DNA of 64,000 nucleotides from contig CAWFGV010000004.1 of assembly GCA_963815445.1 (NCBI GenBank), forward strand, positions 434,001 through 498,000, read 5' to 3'. The notes beneath the pieces were generated by a model. That model was not told the DNA's origin and did no database searches. It was given only the letters and a program-made list of their open reading frames with translations. The DNA comes from JANLYC01 sp963815445. Its GTDB lineage: Bacteria; Actinomycetota; Actinomycetes; Propionibacteriales; Nocardioidaceae. This document shows, one piece after another, positions 63,384 through 64,000 of this stretch (position 1 is the first letter of the stretch; every line of letters begins with the position of its first letter). Both the position numbers and the translations under genes were made by a program.

Positions 63384-64000
63384 CTACCCGCTCTCCACCT
63401 CGGTCGTGTGAGCCCGGGCGTCGGTGAGTGCCTCCTCCAAGGAGTACTCGGATCCACGCGCGAAGTTCCGCTGCCATGTGTCGGGTGGCAGCGATGCGCG
63501 GGCGTCGGCCAGACCCATCTGCCGCATCCAGGCTCCGTCCCCGATGTGCCTGTCTGGGGCCCCGCGGGAGGACTCGAACGCGTGAACTGCCCCGAGCAGC
63601 CGGGCCGCCCGCTCAACGTCTCCCTCTGCGGCGTGCACGGTGGCGAACGAGGCCACGAGGTCGAACGCCACCATGCGATGGCGGAGCCGGAGTACGCCGT
63701 CGACCATGCCCTCGAGTCGGGAGTGGGCCTCGGAGACCCGACCCCGCAGGACGAAGATGTTGTTGATCTCCAACGCAGCCCATGCCGTCGAGATCTCGTC
63801 ACCGTCCTGGCGGGCCAGCTCGATGGCGTGCTCGTACGACTCGATGGCGCCTGCGTAGTCATGCTGAAGACAAAGGACGCGTGCCTTGAGGTTGAACAGC
63901 CAGAGGTCCTTCGGGTCGACGGCGATGCCCTCGTCGAACAGCCGCCGGGCGCGTTCGAGGTCTCCGTGGTCCCCGTGCCAGGCAGCCAGGTCGCGATACG
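63384..64000 (-). CDS. TPR-repeat protein (C-terminal part; 5' end outside the window)
   Basis: Open from the right edge to a TAG at 63384, over 200 residues without a start. Repeating helix pairs (FDEGIAVDPKDLWLFNLKARVL; AIESYEHAIELARQDGDEIS; HAAEGDVERAARLLGAVHAF) are TPR-like, and the end resembles the C-terminus of AfsR/LAL-type or cyclase-ATPase regulators such as the one at 50254. The upstream domains would decide which. Confidence 0.7.
   Translation of the reverse strand, partial: YRDLAAWHGDHGDLERARRLFDEGIAVDPKDLWLFNLKARVLCLQHDYAGAIESYEHAIELARQDGDEISTAWAALEINNIFVLRGRVSEAHSRLEGMVDGVLRLRHRMVAFDLVASFATVHAAEGDVERAARLLGAVHAFESSRGAPDRHIGDGAWMRQMGLADARASLPPDTWQRNFARGSEYSLEEALTDARAHTTEVESG

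Overview
The window is high-GC, gene-dense actinobacterial DNA. A purF-purM-DUF3073-vdh-hypothetical-bldC block in this order matches the one I recall from Streptomyces. A Glu-Asp-Phe tRNA group and many leaderless starts (a TANNNT hexamer 5-8 nt before ATG/GTG) also fit. Gene content (many secreted repeat proteins, DUF222/HNH, a stand-alone LigD polymerase domain, adenylate cyclase-ATPase-TPR proteins) suggests Nocardioidaceae or a relative; the family is inference. I see no prophage, transposase, rRNA or CRISPR array.

Layout. 1-8.8 kb: a secreted DUF1906 peptidoglycan-binding protein cut by the left edge, a sterol-carrier-fold protein, an M20 dipeptidase, purF, purM, DUF3073, branched-chain amino acid dehydrogenase, a conserved hypothetical and bldC. 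9-14 kb: a secreted copper/propeller group of multicopper oxidase, YVTN lipoprotein, kelch lipoprotein and a convergent cupredoxin-like secreted protein. 14.3-19.6 kb: a small membrane protein, a 22-bp tandem repeat, tRNA-Phe, a RutE-like reductase, tRNA-Asp, tRNA-Glu, a crcB-DUF190-crcB fluoride-exporter operon whose leader resembles a fluoride riboswitch, pirin, an anti-sigma-type ATPase and a small metallopeptidase. 19.6-26.8 kb: phosphate group with phoD and pstSCAB, a four-unit PHO box before pstS and a 17-bp hairpin after it. 26.9-41.3 kb: M3 peptidase, peptidoglycan-binding secreted protein, diguanylate cyclase, lipase, a three-gene ABC exporter, an SDR/ADH pair, coiled-coil protein and a DUF222/HNH gene broken by three single-base insertions. 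41.3-50.1 kb: Nudix, homocysteine methyltransferase, RibD-like reductase, LigD polymerase, two large secreted proteins, a GAF-SpoIIE-HATPase phosphatase and an NTF2-like protein. 50.2-64 kb: a 1202-residue zinc-ribbon adenylate cyclase-ATPase-TPR protein abutting a LuxR C-terminal remnant, a methyltransferase, a frameshifted TusA-radical SAM fusion, a delta-60-repeat secreted protein, DinB, a kinase-aminotransferase fusion, tRNA-Lys, a maleylpyruvate isomerase-like protein, a NIPSNAP protein and a TPR protein cut by the right edge.

Regulation visible in the sequence: PhoP for pst; a candidate fluoride-sensing translational switch for crcB; intrinsic terminators after bldC and the tRNAs; two copies of a dispersed palindromic repeat in convergent intergenic regions; and at least 18 candidate leaderless promoters. 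Four single-base insertions break two otherwise well-conserved genes, so assembly error is a live alternative to decay.
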